Assembly (NCBI RefSeq): GCF_000153805.1
Contig: NZ_DS022298.1
Span: 8,616-72,615, forward strand
Source: Synechococcus sp. BL107
Lineage (GTDB): Bacteria > Cyanobacteriota > Cyanobacteriia > PCC-6307 > Cyanobiaceae
Direction of reading: 5' to 3'
DNA: 64,000 nucleotides
The notes beneath the pieces were generated by a model. The model was not told the origin of the DNA. It saw only the letters and a program-made list of their open reading frames with translations, and did not search any database. Of this stretch, positions 17,737-27,178 are shown in pieces; positions within the stretch are counted from its first letter, which is position 1; each line of letters begins with the position of its first letter. The position numbers and the translations under genes are program-made.

Positions 17737-18918
17737 ATGGGACGCATTCTTTTATTGAGTAATGGCCACGGCGAAGATCTGTCCGGATCGTTACTTGGTA
17801 GTGCGCTTCGGACCCTTGGCCATGAGGTCACCGCCCTTCCCCTAGCCGGCCTGGGAAACCCTTACGCCCAAGCCACGATCCCTTTACTGGGCAGCAGCCA
17901 TGAATTCAGCACAGGCGGGATCGGATACACCAGCCTGCAGGGACGTCTGACAGAACTCATCCAAGGACAAATTCTGTATCTGCTGCGTCGTCTGCTTCGC
18001 CTCCTACGGCACGCCCATCGGTTTGATCTGATTGTGGTGGTGGGAGACGTGATTCCTGTGATTGCTGCGTGGCTCACCCGTCGTCCAGTGGCGACCTATC
18101 TCGTGGCCTACTCCAGCCATTACGAGGGCCAGCTTCGACTGCCCTGGCCCTGTAAGCCCATGCTGTCTGGAAAGAATTTTCGTGCCGTTTTCAGCCGGGA
18201 TCAACTCACTGCAGACGATCTGAGTGAACAGCTGGGACGACCTGTGCAATTTCTCGGCAATCCTTTTATGGACCCGGTGTTGCTCCCAACACCATCGACA
18301 GCCAACACTCCAGCACAAATCGGTCTGCTACCCGGCAGCCGTCGCCCAGAGCTGGAGGCCAACCTCCAGTTGCTTCTCAGGATGAGCGCTCAACTCCCGG
18401 ACAACATGGGGATCTCACTTGAGTTAGCCCTCGTTTCCAGCCTTGATGACACGGGTTTAAATCGTTGTGCAAAAGGTGTTGGCTGGCAACTTCGGGATGG
18501 TCGACTTGAGCGCCATGGATGCCCTGCCGTTCGGGTTCGTCGTGGGGCCTTTCAAGCGGTTTTACAACAGAGTGATCTCGTGATCAGCATGGCCGGCACG
18601 GCAGCCGAACAGGCCGTTGGCCTAGCCAAACCAGTTCTGCAACTTCCAGGCCAGGGGCCCCAGTTCACAGCATCCTTTGCTGAAGCGCAGCGACGCCTTC
18701 TCGGACCCACAGTGTTCTGCGCCCCAGGCGATAGCGGAAGTCAGGACAACCTTTCCACCTCTGCACAAATGGCCTTACAGCTGCTGAAGCGAATCCAGCA
18801 CAACATTGACTTCCAACAGCAGTGCCACACCGAAGCACAGCGCAGGTTGGGCAGCAGCGGAGGAGGCCTGAGAATGGCTTCAGCCATTGGCGGCCTTTGT
18901 CCATCAACAGCACCATGA
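17737..18918 (+). CDS. Lipid-A-disaccharide synthase-related protein (LpxB-like)
   Basis: 393-aa GT-B-fold protein. N-terminal ILLLSNGHGEDLSGSLLGSAL, then VVVGDVIPVIAAWLTRRPVATYLVA and C-terminal VISMAGTAAEQAVGLAKPVLQLPGQGPQF fit the cyanobacterial 'lipid-A-disaccharide synthase-related' family, a group distinct from true LpxB. It is likely to be a glycosyltransferase acting on a lipid at the membrane; the substrate is unproven. It follows the 52-aa ORF without a gap and overlaps the next small membrane gene by 4 bp (ATGA). Confidence 0.85.
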   Translation: MGRILLLSNGHGEDLSGSLLGSALRTLGHEVTALPLAGLGNPYAQATIPLLGSSHEFSTGGIGYTSLQGRLTELIQGQILYLLRRLLRLLRHAHRFDLIVVVGDVIPVIAAWLTRRPVATYLVAYSSHYEGQLRLPWPCKPMLSGKNFRAVFSRDQLTADDLSEQLGRPVQFLGNPFMDPVLLPTPSTANTPAQIGLLPGSRRPELEANLQLLLRMSAQLPDNMGISLELALVSSLDDTGLNRCAKGVGWQLRDGRLERHGCPAVRVRRGAFQAVLQQSDLVISMAGTAAEQAVGLAKPVLQLPGQGPQFTASFAEAQRRLLGPTVFCAPGDSGSQDNLSTSAQMALQLLKRIQHNIDFQQQCHTEAQRRLGSSGGGLRMASAIGGLCPSTAP

Positions 18919-19187
18919 CGGCAGGAACGGAACCCACTTGGAAACGCTGGCTGGATCGGCTCCTGATGCTGAATGTGCTGGTGGTGTTTCTTGGCGCAGG
19001 ATTTTTTGTAGCGGCTGTGGTTGCCCAAAGCCAGGGACAGTCAGGTCTGATGGATCTTTTTCAACAGCTATGGCAACCCTTATTCACCCCAGCAATCAGC
19101 CTGTTGATCATGGCGGCTGTCTTGAGTGGAATCCTTAGCTGGTGGCAGCGGCGAGGGCTGAAGCCAAGGTCGGGTAGCGGAAGCTAA
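18915..19187 (+). CDS. Small two-span membrane protein
   Basis: 90 aa from the ATG at 18915, which overlaps the stop of the LpxB-like gene. Two hydrophobic segments (LLMLNVLVVFLGAGFFVAAVVA and ISLLIMAAVLSGILSWW) flank a short loop, and the tail is basic (QRRGLKPRSGSGS). No known domain. Translational coupling suggests it works with the LpxB-like protein at the membrane. The 3' end overlaps the convergent epimerase gene by 53 bp. Confidence 0.7.
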   Translation: MTAGTEPTWKRWLDRLLMLNVLVVFLGAGFFVAAVVAQSQGQSGLMDLFQQLWQPLFTPAISLLIMAAVLSGILSWWQRRGLKPRSGSGS

Positions 19188-20064
19188 ATCCCAAGGAGTC
19201 CAGCCGCTCAGAGGCCACCTGCTGACCTTCAAGCACGACCTTGGCACCATCGCCAAGGAGAAGCTGCAGCACGGGTCCGGGAACAGGCAAAAGGCTGGGG
19301 CGATTAAGGCTGCGTCCCAACTGCTTCGAGAACACAGTCATCGACACGGGTTCCGGCGCCACCGCATTCACCACACCAGACCAAGACTGATCAGTCAGCG
19401 CTGTCTGAATCAGGCCGCATAGATCGCTGCGATGGATCCAGCTCATCCATTGCTTGCCACTTCCAATCGGCCCACCAAAACCAGTGCGAAAAATGGGCAA
19501 CATTTTTCCGAGTGCACCGCCATCAGAAGCCAAAACGATGCCGATCCGAAGGCTCACCTGACGGACAGAATTTGGCACTGCGGAAGCAGCCGTCTCCCAG
19601 CGTTGACACAACGAGGCGAGGAAATCGGCCCCTGCTGGACTGGACTCGACAAATTTGGCGGTGGGGCTGGTGCCAAAAAAGCCGATCGCTGATGCATTGA
19701 TCAAAACAGCCGGGGGTGACGCTAAAGCGACCATCGCATCGACCAAAAAGCGGGTTGTCTCCAAGCGACTGTCTTCCAACACCTTGCGATGGGGGGCTGT
19801 CCAACGTTTTTCGGCGATGGGCTCACCGGCCAGATTCACGACGGCATCCGAAGTGGAGAGGGCCTTAACCAGCTCAGGGGTTTGCCATGAAACAGATTTA
19901 GAGGGATCCAGCTGCAACCACATGAGTCGTCCATCGGCGCGTTCTGCCTCGTAGCCCCGCGCCAAGCGTCGGCTCACCAACGTGAGCTGATGATCCGCCT
20001 CCAACAAGGCTGGGACCAGCTCACGGCCAACAAAGCCAGTGCAGCCAAGCAGCAACAGACGCAT
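19135..20064 (-). CDS. TIGR01777-type NAD-dependent epimerase/dehydratase
   Basis: 309 aa, extended SDR fold. It begins MRLLLLGCTGFVGRELVPAL (Rossmann glycines GCTGFVG), contains VVNLAGEPIAEKRWT, LINASAIGFFG and a C-terminal DUF1731-type segment LPVPGPVLQLLLGDGAKVVLEGQQV. These define the SDR39U1/TIGR01777 group, related to plant GC1 and SulA-like proteins; the substrate is unknown. The protein is full length. It lies downstream of the broken antiporter on the same strand. Confidence 0.9.
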   Translation of the reverse strand: MRLLLLGCTGFVGRELVPALLEADHQLTLVSRRLARGYEAERADGRLMWLQLDPSKSVSWQTPELVKALSTSDAVVNLAGEPIAEKRWTAPHRKVLEDSRLETTRFLVDAMVALASPPAVLINASAIGFFGTSPTAKFVESSPAGADFLASLCQRWETAASAVPNSVRQVSLRIGIVLASDGGALGKMLPIFRTGFGGPIGSGKQWMSWIHRSDLCGLIQTALTDQSWSGVVNAVAPEPVSMTVFSKQLGRSLNRPSLLPVPGPVLQLLLGDGAKVVLEGQQVASERLDSLGFSFRYPTLASALAAATS

Positions 20065-20091
20065 GGGGCGGGAATTCCAGAGGACGAAAGG

Positions 20092-21325
20092 TTAAGTGGG
20101 TTCCGCTTCTTCCGACGGCAACACCAGCCCCAAACGATGGGCGATCGGCGCCAATGCAAATCCTTGAAGTAGCAAGCCAAACAACACCACGGCCAAGGCG
20201 AGGGGTGGCATCAACTTCCCCCAGGGGGCGGGCGATGCCCAAGCCTGAATTGCCATTGCAATGGGAACCGCCCCACGTAAACCCGTCCATGCCACAAAGC
20301 GTTTTTCACTGCTTTGAAAATCCGCTCGAAGCAACAACAGCTGCACCATCAGCCACCGCACCAGCTGCATCGCCAGCACCAGAAGGAGAGCCCATCCGGC
20401 AGCCTCAACAACATTTTGGGGGGCGACAACCAAGCCCAGACATAAAAAAAGCAGCAGCTCAGCCATTTTCGCGAAGCTGGAATGGGCTTCTTCGAGCACC
20501 TCTTGGGCGGCAGCACGGCTATTGCCCAACACAAGGCCCGCCACATAGGCCGCCAAGAGCGGACTTCCGCCCATCAACGTTGTGCCCCCTGACAACACCA
20601 ACAGGAGAGCCAAGCTCACCACCGGCAGCATGGAGCCCCGGGTGAGCGATTGACTGCCCATCAGCAGCTGGGAAATCATGCTGCCGCCAATAAATCCAAG
20701 CAGTCCACCCAAAAGGAATTGCCGGATCACATCCGTCACCAAATCGGCTGTGGCCAAACCCGTCCCACCGGCTAAGGCCAAGGCAACATTGGCCAAAACC
20801 ACCGCCATTGGATCGTTAATGGTGGATTCCATTTCGATCAAATCGAGGACCCGCTGAGGCAAGCGACCAGCCAGTGGTCGCAACAGTGAAAGGGCTGCTG
20901 AAGCATCTGTACTGCTCAACATGGCCCCAACAAACAACACCTGAGCGAGCAATCCCACCTGCCATTTCCCCTGGACGATGAGAGCCCCCACGCCAATCAG
21001 CGTGAGCAACCCAGCCGTCAGCAACACACCAAGACTGGCGAGCCGAGCTGCTGGTCGGATCACAGATTTCATCCGCGTCCAATTGGTGGTGAGCCCTCCA
21101 AAAAAAGAGCACCAGAATCAAAGCCGACTGGGTGATCCGATCCGCCCGGACGAGCGACAGCAATGGCTCACTGGTCGAGCGCAAGTCGTTGTCGACCAGC
21201 AATCCCAAGGCCAACACCAGAAGAATTCCTGGCAATTTGACGCGATCAGCCAGGTCATCAAGCAGCACTGCCGCCAAGAGCAGACCGCCAAATGCCATCA
21301 AGTAGAGGGCTAAGTGATCGTGCAC
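20092..21325 (-). pseudogene. Na+/H+ antiporter (CPA1-type) split by a frameshift at an A7 run
   Basis: Cation/proton antiporter of about 410 aa after correction. The GTG start at 21325 gives MHDHLALYLMAFGGLLLAAV and continues to LILVLFF (residue 75), where a run of seven T on the coding strand (A7 at 21100-21106) shifts the frame. Removing one T restores LVLFFGGLTTNWTRMKSVIRP and the rest of the protein to the stop at 20092, including SSTDASAALSLLRP, EMESTINDPMAVVL and WTGLRGAVPIAMAIQA. The fragments are otherwise well preserved. Candidates are sequencing error, recent inactivation, or slippage-based on/off switching. Confidence 0.87.
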
Positions 21326-21381
21326 AGGGTTGGTGGCTTCATCCCGTTGGTTTTAGCCTGCTGATGTCTTCTGGACCTGAA

Positions 21382-21636
21382 ATGGCCGACTCCGACACCA
21401 GCGCACCCGCGAAAGCCAAACCGGCAGCCCTACGAAAAGGTGCGCTGGTGAAAGTGAACCGGAAGGCCTATTCCGCCAGCATCGAAGCTGCTGCCAGTGA
21501 TCCCACACCACCGGACTACATCTTTGATGGTCCTGGAGAACTGCTTGTCGTGAAGGGTGACTACGGACAAGTGCGCTGGAATCGCCCCGTACCGGACGTA
21601 TGGCTACGCATGGATCAGTTAGAGGCCTACTCCTGA
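21382..21636 (+). CDS. ndhO: NDH-1 subunit O
   Basis: 84 aa from [13 protein letters not shown]; an in-frame ATG at 21364 would add six residues. NdhO is a small peripheral subunit of the cyanobacterial NDH-1 complex on the cytoplasmic arm. The core [20 protein letters not shown] and [20 protein letters not shown], followed by [10 protein letters not shown], is diagnostic. It is divergent from the antiporter gene, and its 3' end overlaps the GT39 gene by 10 bp. Confidence 0.95.
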   Translation: MADSDTSAPAKAKPAALRKGALVKVNRKAYSASIEAAASDPTPPDYIFDGPGELLVVKGDYGQVRWNRPVPDVWLRMDQLEAYS

Positions 21637-23672
21637 TCGGAGCTCTCCAAGCCCGCTTCAACGGACGTCACAGCGGCGGGAACACTGTTCAAAGCAGCGG
21701 GAAATCTCCAAACAGCTCCGGACAACACACCGCTCAGATCACCGAGGGCCCGGAGCACAGGTTCCTGGTGCTGTTTTACGGCGCTGTCAGCGACAGACAT
21801 TGCCGCCCATGGATTCCATCCAGCGAGATTCACAACGCTGCGGTACGCCGCAGGCCAGGGGTTCTCAGGGATCAGCGTCTGAAGCTGAGCAAATTGCTCT
21901 GAAGCCTCATTCGGCCGATTCGCCAAGACGGCCAGTAAGGCCAGGGTCCAACGAGCTTGTTGATCCTTGGGATTGATCTTTAAGCGCCGGGTCGCCTCAA
22001 GGAACACCGGCTGTCGATAACTGAAATGGCCATCCAGCATGTGTTCCAGCGCAACGGCGCTGAAAACAGGATCGAGACCCGCAGGTCCCTTGGCCATGCC
22101 GAGGGCAAGCTGTGGAAAACGTTCGGCAAAACTTGGCCCGCTCACAGGCTGGTTGCCGCGCCGACGCCATAGGGAATAACTCCCTCCTTGGGGGCGCTGA
22201 AATTGCTCCACCTGCTCGAAGACACCACTACGACGGACGGCGCGATCGAGACGACGGGCAGCCTTCCGGACCGAACCCTGATCGCCTTCAGCGAGGACAA
22301 CCCAGTCAGCTCGTGCCAACACAGGGTCGCGGTCTGCATCATTGCCCCCCAATTGGCGACCCACCACATGCCCTCCATGGCGACGGCCGTAGTAAGACAC
22401 GTTGTGCTGGTTGAGATCTGGCGTACTCGGCACCACAATCAAAGTGCGCGCTGGCACTGCAGCGTCAGCACCACCTGCGGCATCCACCAGCGCCTCAAGG
22501 GGACCCCGAGGGCGATCCCCCAAGCGTTCCAGCTGGGTTGAAAAACCGGCTGGAGTACATGCCAGCAAGCCTGCCGCTAGCCATGGACGCATCCAACGGA
22601 GGCCCTTGTGCTGCCACCAAAGGCCCCACTGCCACCAACCACGGGCCAACAACAGCACCAGCATGGGCAACAGCGGAGCGATGTAGCGGTCTCCTTTGTT
22701 CGGACTCAACGTGGTGAGGATCCAAGCTGCCAAAAGATTGATCACCAGCCAGCGCCAAGACCAAGTGCGATCTGTACTGGGATCATGGCGGCGGAGCCAC
22801 CAGAGCATCAGTCCGGAGACACCAACAGCGAGGAGCACCACCCCGAGCTGCTCCGGCAGTAAGCGGGGATACCAGAGCCAACTCGCCCAACTAAGAACGC
22901 CGGGATCCCCCTCCCGCACAGCCGATTCGAACACGGCTCGATTGGTACCTCCCAAGCTCGTAATCCAGTTATGACGCAACCACGGTCCGAGCAGGGCCGC
23001 ACCCATCAACGGCAGAAGCATGGCTTGCCGCAACCAGTGGCCCCGACGACGGAACACGACATACAAGGCACCCAGGCCAGCAGGGGTGAGCACCAGAAAA
23101 GCGCTTTGCTTCACCAACAACGCCGCCAAGGCGGCAAGCGTGCAACCCCATGCCTGGTTCCAACGCCCTCCGCCGGAGGGGTCACACCACACATCCAGCC
23201 GCCAAAGCGCCAAGGTGCAAACAGCTGTGAGTGGCATCTCTAAGACGTAATCCGTTCGCAGCTCCAGGAACGCTGGAACCATTGCGATGAGTCCGCAGGC
23301 CAGCCAAGCAAAACCTGGGCCATACAAACGACGGCCCCACCCCGCAACAGCGATCAAGAGCAGGCCATGCCAAAGGCTGAGACTCCACGCCGCCTGATCA
23401 GGTGCTCCGCCGCTCACTGCCATCACGCTGCCGTTCACCAAGGACGCGAGAGGTGGAATTTTTGGCGACAGATCCAACAGCGCATTCCACCCTTGCCAGC
23501 CACCTCCAGGAAGCAGTCCGAGCGCACGACCATGATCCAGGGCGCTGTTGAGATAGTCAGCCTGGTCCCAGGCGGGAACGCCACCCTGCAAAGTCCACCA
23601 CAGCCGATCCGCCAGGGTGGCAAGGAGCCAAATCAGGGCCACTCCTCCCCAAAAGCGGCAACGCTGGCTCAC
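21627..23672 (-). CDS. GT39/ArnT-like membrane glycosyltransferase with TPR-like tail
   Basis: 681 aa. It is a GT-C-fold polytopic protein: the first loop holds the acidic motif [16 protein letters not shown], followed by about ten membrane segments. The C-terminal 200 residues are soluble with TPR-like repeats ([20 protein letters not shown]). It should transfer a sugar from a polyprenyl-phosphate donor on the periplasmic side; the acceptor is unknown. The GTG start overlaps the J-domain gene stop (GTGA at 23669-23672). Related GT-C genes lie at 29-34 kb. Confidence 0.85.
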   Translation of the reverse strand: MSQRCRFWGGVALIWLLATLADRLWWTLQGGVPAWDQADYLNSALDHGRALGLLPGGGWQGWNALLDLSPKIPPLASLVNGSVMAVSGGAPDQAAWSLSLWHGLLLIAVAGWGRRLYGPGFAWLACGLIAMVPAFLELRTDYVLEMPLTAVCTLALWRLDVWCDPSGGGRWNQAWGCTLAALAALLVKQSAFLVLTPAGLGALYVVFRRRGHWLRQAMLLPLMGAALLGPWLRHNWITSLGGTNRAVFESAVREGDPGVLSWASWLWYPRLLPEQLGVVLLAVGVSGLMLWWLRRHDPSTDRTWSWRWLVINLLAAWILTTLSPNKGDRYIAPLLPMLVLLLARGWWQWGLWWQHKGLRWMRPWLAAGLLACTPAGFSTQLERLGDRPRGPLEALVDAAGGADAAVPARTLIVVPSTPDLNQHNVSYYGRRHGGHVVGRQLGGNDADRDPVLARADWVVLAEGDQGSVRKAARRLDRAVRRSGVFEQVEQFQRPQGGSYSLWRRRGNQPVSGPSFAERFPQLALGMAKGPAGLDPVFSAVALEHMLDGHFSYRQPVFLEATRRLKINPKDQQARWTLALLAVLANRPNEASEQFAQLQTLIPENPWPAAYRSVVNLAGWNPWAAMSVADSAVKQHQEPVLRALGDLSGVLSGAVWRFPAALNSVPAAVTSVEAGLESSDQE

Positions 23673-24337
23673 AGAATGTCCAGGCGCCGACGTTCGTCCT
23701 GCAGCCGTTTTCGGCGCTGTTTGGCTTCCCTCAGCATCTCGCGACCATCGTGGAGGTAATTGTCCACGTACCCCATCGTGTAGCGCTCGAGTTCAGCCAG
23801 GGCATCCTCCACCTCCGATAAACAGTGATAAACACTCAAACCGAAGCCACGCGCCGAAGCCGGGGTTGGTAGCGACTGAAATAACGTCTTCACCCGTTCC
23901 ATCTTGCGGGAACTGGTTTCTAAGTAACTGCAAAAGGCCTCCATCAGCTCGTCGTCATAGGGGTCTGCCGACAACGCCTTGAACTGCGCAGGAAAGGGAT
24001 TGATCACCTCTCCGATCATGCGATCAATCGGGGCATACACCCGACGCAGCCATTCCACCAAAGCATCGTCTGCCGCAACCGAATGATTGTGGGCCGATCT
24101 GGCTCGACGAAGATCAGGTTGTCGGGATGCTGAGGGTGGAGAAATCCGAGTGCGATCAAACTTGCGGCGACGGTCTTGATCGCCCAAAACCTCCCAGGCA
24201 GCGTTCAGCGCCAACATCCGTTGATCATCGCCACCCGCATCCGGGTGGTGCTGTTTCACCAAGCGTCGATAAGCAGCCTTGATTTCGGCCGCTGATGCAT
24301 GACTGCTGACTTCGAGCACCGTGTAGGGATCATTCAT
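23669..24337 (-). CDS. J-domain (DnaJ-like) protein
   Basis: 222 aa. Residues 1-65 are a J domain: [20 protein letters not shown], the HPD motif at 31-33 that triggers Hsp70 ATPase, and FDRTRI at the end. The remaining 150 residues are helical with no zinc-finger or client-binding domain, ending in a basic coiled coil ([18 protein letters not shown]). It is a specialised Hsp70 co-chaperone rather than DnaJ itself. It sits between cysK (10 bp upstream) and GT39 (overlapping). Confidence 0.9.
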   Translation of the reverse strand: MNDPYTVLEVSSHASAAEIKAAYRRLVKQHHPDAGGDDQRMLALNAAWEVLGDQDRRRKFDRTRISPPSASRQPDLRRARSAHNHSVAADDALVEWLRRVYAPIDRMIGEVINPFPAQFKALSADPYDDELMEAFCSYLETSSRKMERVKTLFQSLPTPASARGFGLSVYHCLSEVEDALAELERYTMGYVDNYLHDGREMLREAKQRRKRLQDERRRLDIL

Positions 24338-24347
24338 CGTTCAGTCC

Positions 24348-25316
24348 TTACACCTGTCCATCGCGTCGCGCTGGCAGAACTGAGCCCCGACTAAACATCG
24401 GCGTGGATAAATATCGCTCGCCATAACTGGCCAGGATCACCACCATTCGCTTGTTGGCCATCGCTGGTTGTTGCGCCAACTGAAGAGCAGCTGCGATGGC
24501 TGCACCACTGCTTATTCCGCAGAGCAAACCTTCCTCTCTCGCCAACCGTCGCCCCATCTCCATGGCGTCGTCATCGCTCACGGTGACGACCAAATCAATG
24601 AGATCGAAGTCCAAAACCTCGGGGACAAAACCAGCCCCAATGCCCTGGATCCGATGGGCCCCAGGCGACCCGCCAGACAACACCGGACTCGCCTCTGGCT
24701 CCACTGCCACTACTTGCAACTGAGGATTTCTCTGCTTCAAAGCGCGGGCGCAGCCGGTAATTGTGCCTCCGGTACCTACACCGGCAACAAGAACATCGAG
24801 CGCCCCATCACAGTCGGTCCAAATCTCCTCCGCTGTGGTGCGCTCATGCACTGCTGGGTTGGCGGGATTATCAAACTGCTGAAGCAGATAGGCCTCGGGA
24901 ATCTCAGCCACGAGGTCTTTAGCTAAAGCAATCGCACCCCTCATCCCTTCCGATCCATCGGTGAGCTGCAACTCAGCGCCATAGGCGCGGAGCATCGCTC
25001 GACGCTCGGTACTCATCGATTCGGGCATGGTGAGAATCAAGCGGTACCCCCTTGCGGCAGCCACCATCGCCAGGGCAATACCGGTATTACCACTTGTGGG
25101 CTCTACCAGCACAGTGCGGCCAGGGGCGATCGTGCCGGCCTGCTCCGCCTCAAGCACCATGGCGCTAGCGATGCGGTCCTTCACTGAAGCCGAAGGATTG
25201 AAACTCTCCAATTTGGCCAGAATCTCAGCTTGTGAACCGCAGGCCTGAGGCAGACGATTCAGCCGAACCAACGGTGTTCCGCCGATCAAAGCCGTGATAT
25301 CTGCAGCGATCGCCAT
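24348..25316 (-). CDS. cysK: Cysteine synthase A
   Basis: 322-aa PLP enzyme making cysteine from O-acetylserine and sulfide. The PLP lysine is K46 in [12 protein letters not shown]; the substrate loop [15 protein letters not shown] and the phosphate-binding [10 protein letters not shown] are present. Length matches CysK. It lies downstream of the porin terminator on the same strand and so needs its own promoter in the short gap 25317-25346. Confidence 0.96.
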   Translation of the reverse strand: MAIAADITALIGGTPLVRLNRLPQACGSQAEILAKLESFNPSASVKDRIASAMVLEAEQAGTIAPGRTVLVEPTSGNTGIALAMVAAARGYRLILTMPESMSTERRAMLRAYGAELQLTDGSEGMRGAIALAKDLVAEIPEAYLLQQFDNPANPAVHERTTAEEIWTDCDGALDVLVAGVGTGGTITGCARALKQRNPQLQVVAVEPEASPVLSGGSPGAHRIQGIGAGFVPEVLDFDLIDLVVTVSDDDAMEMGRRLAREEGLLCGISSGAAIAAALQLAQQPAMANKRMVVILASYGERYLSTPMFSRGSVLPARRDGQV

Positions 25317-25346
25317 GGAGGCAGCTTGTGGTCTCGTACACCATAA

Positions 25347-25373
25347 AAAAACCCCCCGAAGTGGGGGGTTTGG
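25347..25373 (-). terminator. Rho-independent terminator of porin 1
   Basis: On the minus strand, AAACCCCCC-ACTTC-GGGGGGTTT followed by a T run: a nine-pair stem plus U-tract, 41 bp after the porin 1 stop. It separates the porin from cysK. Confidence 0.9.
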
Positions 25374-25413
25374 AACAACGTGAGGGCAACCAAAGTTGCC
25401 CTTCGAGGGTTGA

Positions 25414-26961
25414 TCAGAACTTGAAGGTGGTTTTGATCAGGCCGCTCATGGCGTTGAGGCCATCGGAATCCTGGCCTGCGTAAGGCTTGCTCAGGTAGTG
25501 GACTGCAGGGGTAACCGTGATGTTGTCGGTGACCTGGAACTTGTAGAAGAATTCCCAAGCGTAGCCAGATCCAGCGATGTAATCGCTCTCGTTTTTGCGA
25601 CCCTTGACATCAATATCGGTGATGAAAGTGGGCTGACCGACGGCCATACCGAAGGAATTACCTTCGATGAATACGTCGCTCCACTCAAGTCCGACGTACC
25701 AGGACTGGGAGGTAGCGCTGCGAACTCCAGACAGATTGCTGTTTGAGACATCCGTTAAGCCCCAGCCAGTGGAGATTGAAGGAATCCAACCAGAATCTTC
25801 GGGTGTCCACCAGGCGCTCAAGCCAACGCTATTGGTGTTGCCGGACTGGGAGATGGCGACAGCACCAGGAGTGCCATTACCGCCATAAAGAGCTCCACCA
25901 CCTTCAGCGCCCGAAGCGTAGGTATAGGCAGCAGCAAGGCCCCAACCCTCTGGTGCATAGGCAATCTGGGTAGTTGCACTAGTACCAGCAGCATCGGTAG
26001 CAACACCACCAACGTTGGGGTCGCTCAGATTTCCATCAGTCGAGATGTAGCTGGTAGAAATGCTGAAACCACCTTCGGTCTGCCAGTAGACACCTGCACC
26101 ACCGCCGAGGGTCAGGTTGTAAGCACCAGGCGCACCTGCATAGGTGAAGAAGTCCATCGTCATGTCTGACGGATAGGCGCTAGGCCACACGGGCAGCATG
26201 TCGTCCATACGCACAACAGGGCCACCAACAATGGTGAACTCGTCACCAACGGGGAAGCTGTAGTACAGGCGGTTGACTTTGACAGTGTTGCCAGAGTCGA
26301 AGCCATACTCCTGAGCGAACAGGCCTACGCCGTTACCGCCGTAGATGTTGTTCATGTTGCCGGAACGCAGGCGCGTATACAGCAAATCCTTACCGGTGAA
26401 GCTGGTTTCCAGGTTCAGGGCGAGGTTGTAGCTGAAAGAGGTGCCGCCGTTGTTTTTAGCTGCGTTCTTGCTGCCCTGGCCGTGGTACTTGGCAGCGCCA
26501 AGAACCCAGTTGGTGACACCCTTGAGCTTGGTGGTGGTGGAGAACTGGGTTGCTTCCAGTTCGCCAACACGAGCTTCGAGGCCGTCAACGCGTCCGCGGA
26601 GGATGGCGAGCTCGGTTTCGAATTCTTCAAGAAGGCGACGCAGTTCGTCGGTGACTTCAGTGATGCGGTCGAGACATGCGTTCAGCAGTGCTGCAGCCTC
26701 GTAACGGGTCATCGCCCGGTTGCCGCGGAAGGTGCCGTTGGGGTAACCAGCGACGCAGCCGTACTGCTCAACCAAGTTGCTGAGCGCCTGATAGGCCCAG
26801 TCAGTTGGGTAAACGTCGGAGAATTGGGTAACGCTGGTGACTTGATCGGCAGAAGCCGCGTAGTCAGAAACGCCGTTGATGTTGAGCTCGGCGGCATTGG
26901 CGCCGGAGGCCAGAAGGCCCAGGGCGGCAGGAGCCACCAGCATTTGCTGGAAAAGCTTCAT
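25414..26961 (-). CDS. SLH-OprB outer-membrane porin, copy 1
   Basis: 515 aa from the ATG at 26961. It has a signal peptide [20 protein letters not shown] ending ANA-AE, an SLH domain at about 45-115 ([20 protein letters not shown]), a coiled coil with [20 protein letters not shown], and an OprB-type beta barrel ending in Phe (GLIKTTFKF). This is the cyanobacterial Som porin layout: SLH and coil bind peptidoglycan-linked polymer, and the barrel passes solutes or ions across the outer membrane. The first about 150 codons are identical in DNA to copy 2, whereas the barrel middle diverges. An upstream extension to 27168 is open but lies in the intergenic palindrome region. Confidence 0.93.
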   Translation of the reverse strand: MKLFQQMLVAPAALGLLASGANAAELNINGVSDYAASADQVTSVTQFSDVYPTDWAYQALSNLVEQYGCVAGYPNGTFRGNRAMTRYEAAALLNACLDRITEVTDELRRLLEEFETELAILRGRVDGLEARVGELEATQFSTTTKLKGVTNWVLGAAKYHGQGSKNAAKNNGGTSFSYNLALNLETSFTGKDLLYTRLRSGNMNNIYGGNGVGLFAQEYGFDSGNTVKVNRLYYSFPVGDEFTIVGGPVVRMDDMLPVWPSAYPSDMTMDFFTYAGAPGAYNLTLGGGAGVYWQTEGGFSISTSYISTDGNLSDPNVGGVATDAAGTSATTQIAYAPEGWGLAAAYTYASGAEGGGALYGGNGTPGAVAISQSGNTNSVGLSAWWTPEDSGWIPSISTGWGLTDVSNSNLSGVRSATSQSWYVGLEWSDVFIEGNSFGMAVGQPTFITDIDVKGRKNESDYIAGSGYAWEFFYKFQVTDNITVTPAVHYLSKPYAGQDSDGLNAMSGLIKTTFKF

Positions 26962-26983
26962 TGAATAGTTCCTCACACAGGAA
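26519..26983. repeat. 465-bp exact repeat, copy A (porin 1 5' part)
   Basis: Base-for-base identical, by direct reading, to 28278-28742 (offset 1759). It covers about 22 bp of leader, the signal peptide, the SLH domain and the coiled coil. Identity stops abruptly at the start of the barrel. Confidence 0.95.
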
Positions 26984-27057
26984 ATGGGCGCAACTACGCC
27001 ACATGTGAATTGTGGAAGAACCGAACGGTATAACCCAATACGGATGTGACAGAAAGC

Positions 27058-27093
27058 ACAACGGCTATGCATCAATTGATGCATAGCCGTTGT
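27058..27093. promoter_or_regulatory. 36-bp perfect palindrome between the porins
   Basis: ACAACGGCTATGCATCAATT at 27058-27077 and its complement through 27093 form an uninterrupted palindrome (no loop). It is about 97 bp upstream of the porin 1 start. Flanking GAAAG and CTTTC can extend the stem past a one-base bulge. It is either an operator or a terminator-like cruciform. Confidence 0.6.
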
Positions 27094-27140
27094 CTTTCTT
27101 TGAAAGAGGCCCGCAACGTTCAAGATGTTCGTTGCGGGCC
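27094..27140 (-). terminator. Probable terminator of porin 2
   Basis: GGCCCGCAACG (27108-27118) pairs with CGTTGCGGGCC (27130-27140). On the minus strand an interrupted T-rich tail (TCTTTC) follows. It starts 38 bp after the porin 2 stop. The U-tract is imperfect, so read-through into porin 1 is possible. Confidence 0.65.
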
Positions 27141-27178
27141 AACTGCCTGAGCAACCGAAGTTGCCCAACGAGGGTTGA

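Noticed and set aside
20816-21325. Separate 169-aa protein in front of the antiporter
   Set aside because: Only its first 75 codons are antiporter-like; the rest is out-of-frame antiporter DNA after the A7 run.
26482-26964. 160-codon plus-strand frame opposite the porin 5' module, duplicated at 28241-28723
   Set aside because: Identical in both places only because the porin DNA is identical; low-complexity shadow with no recognisable domain.
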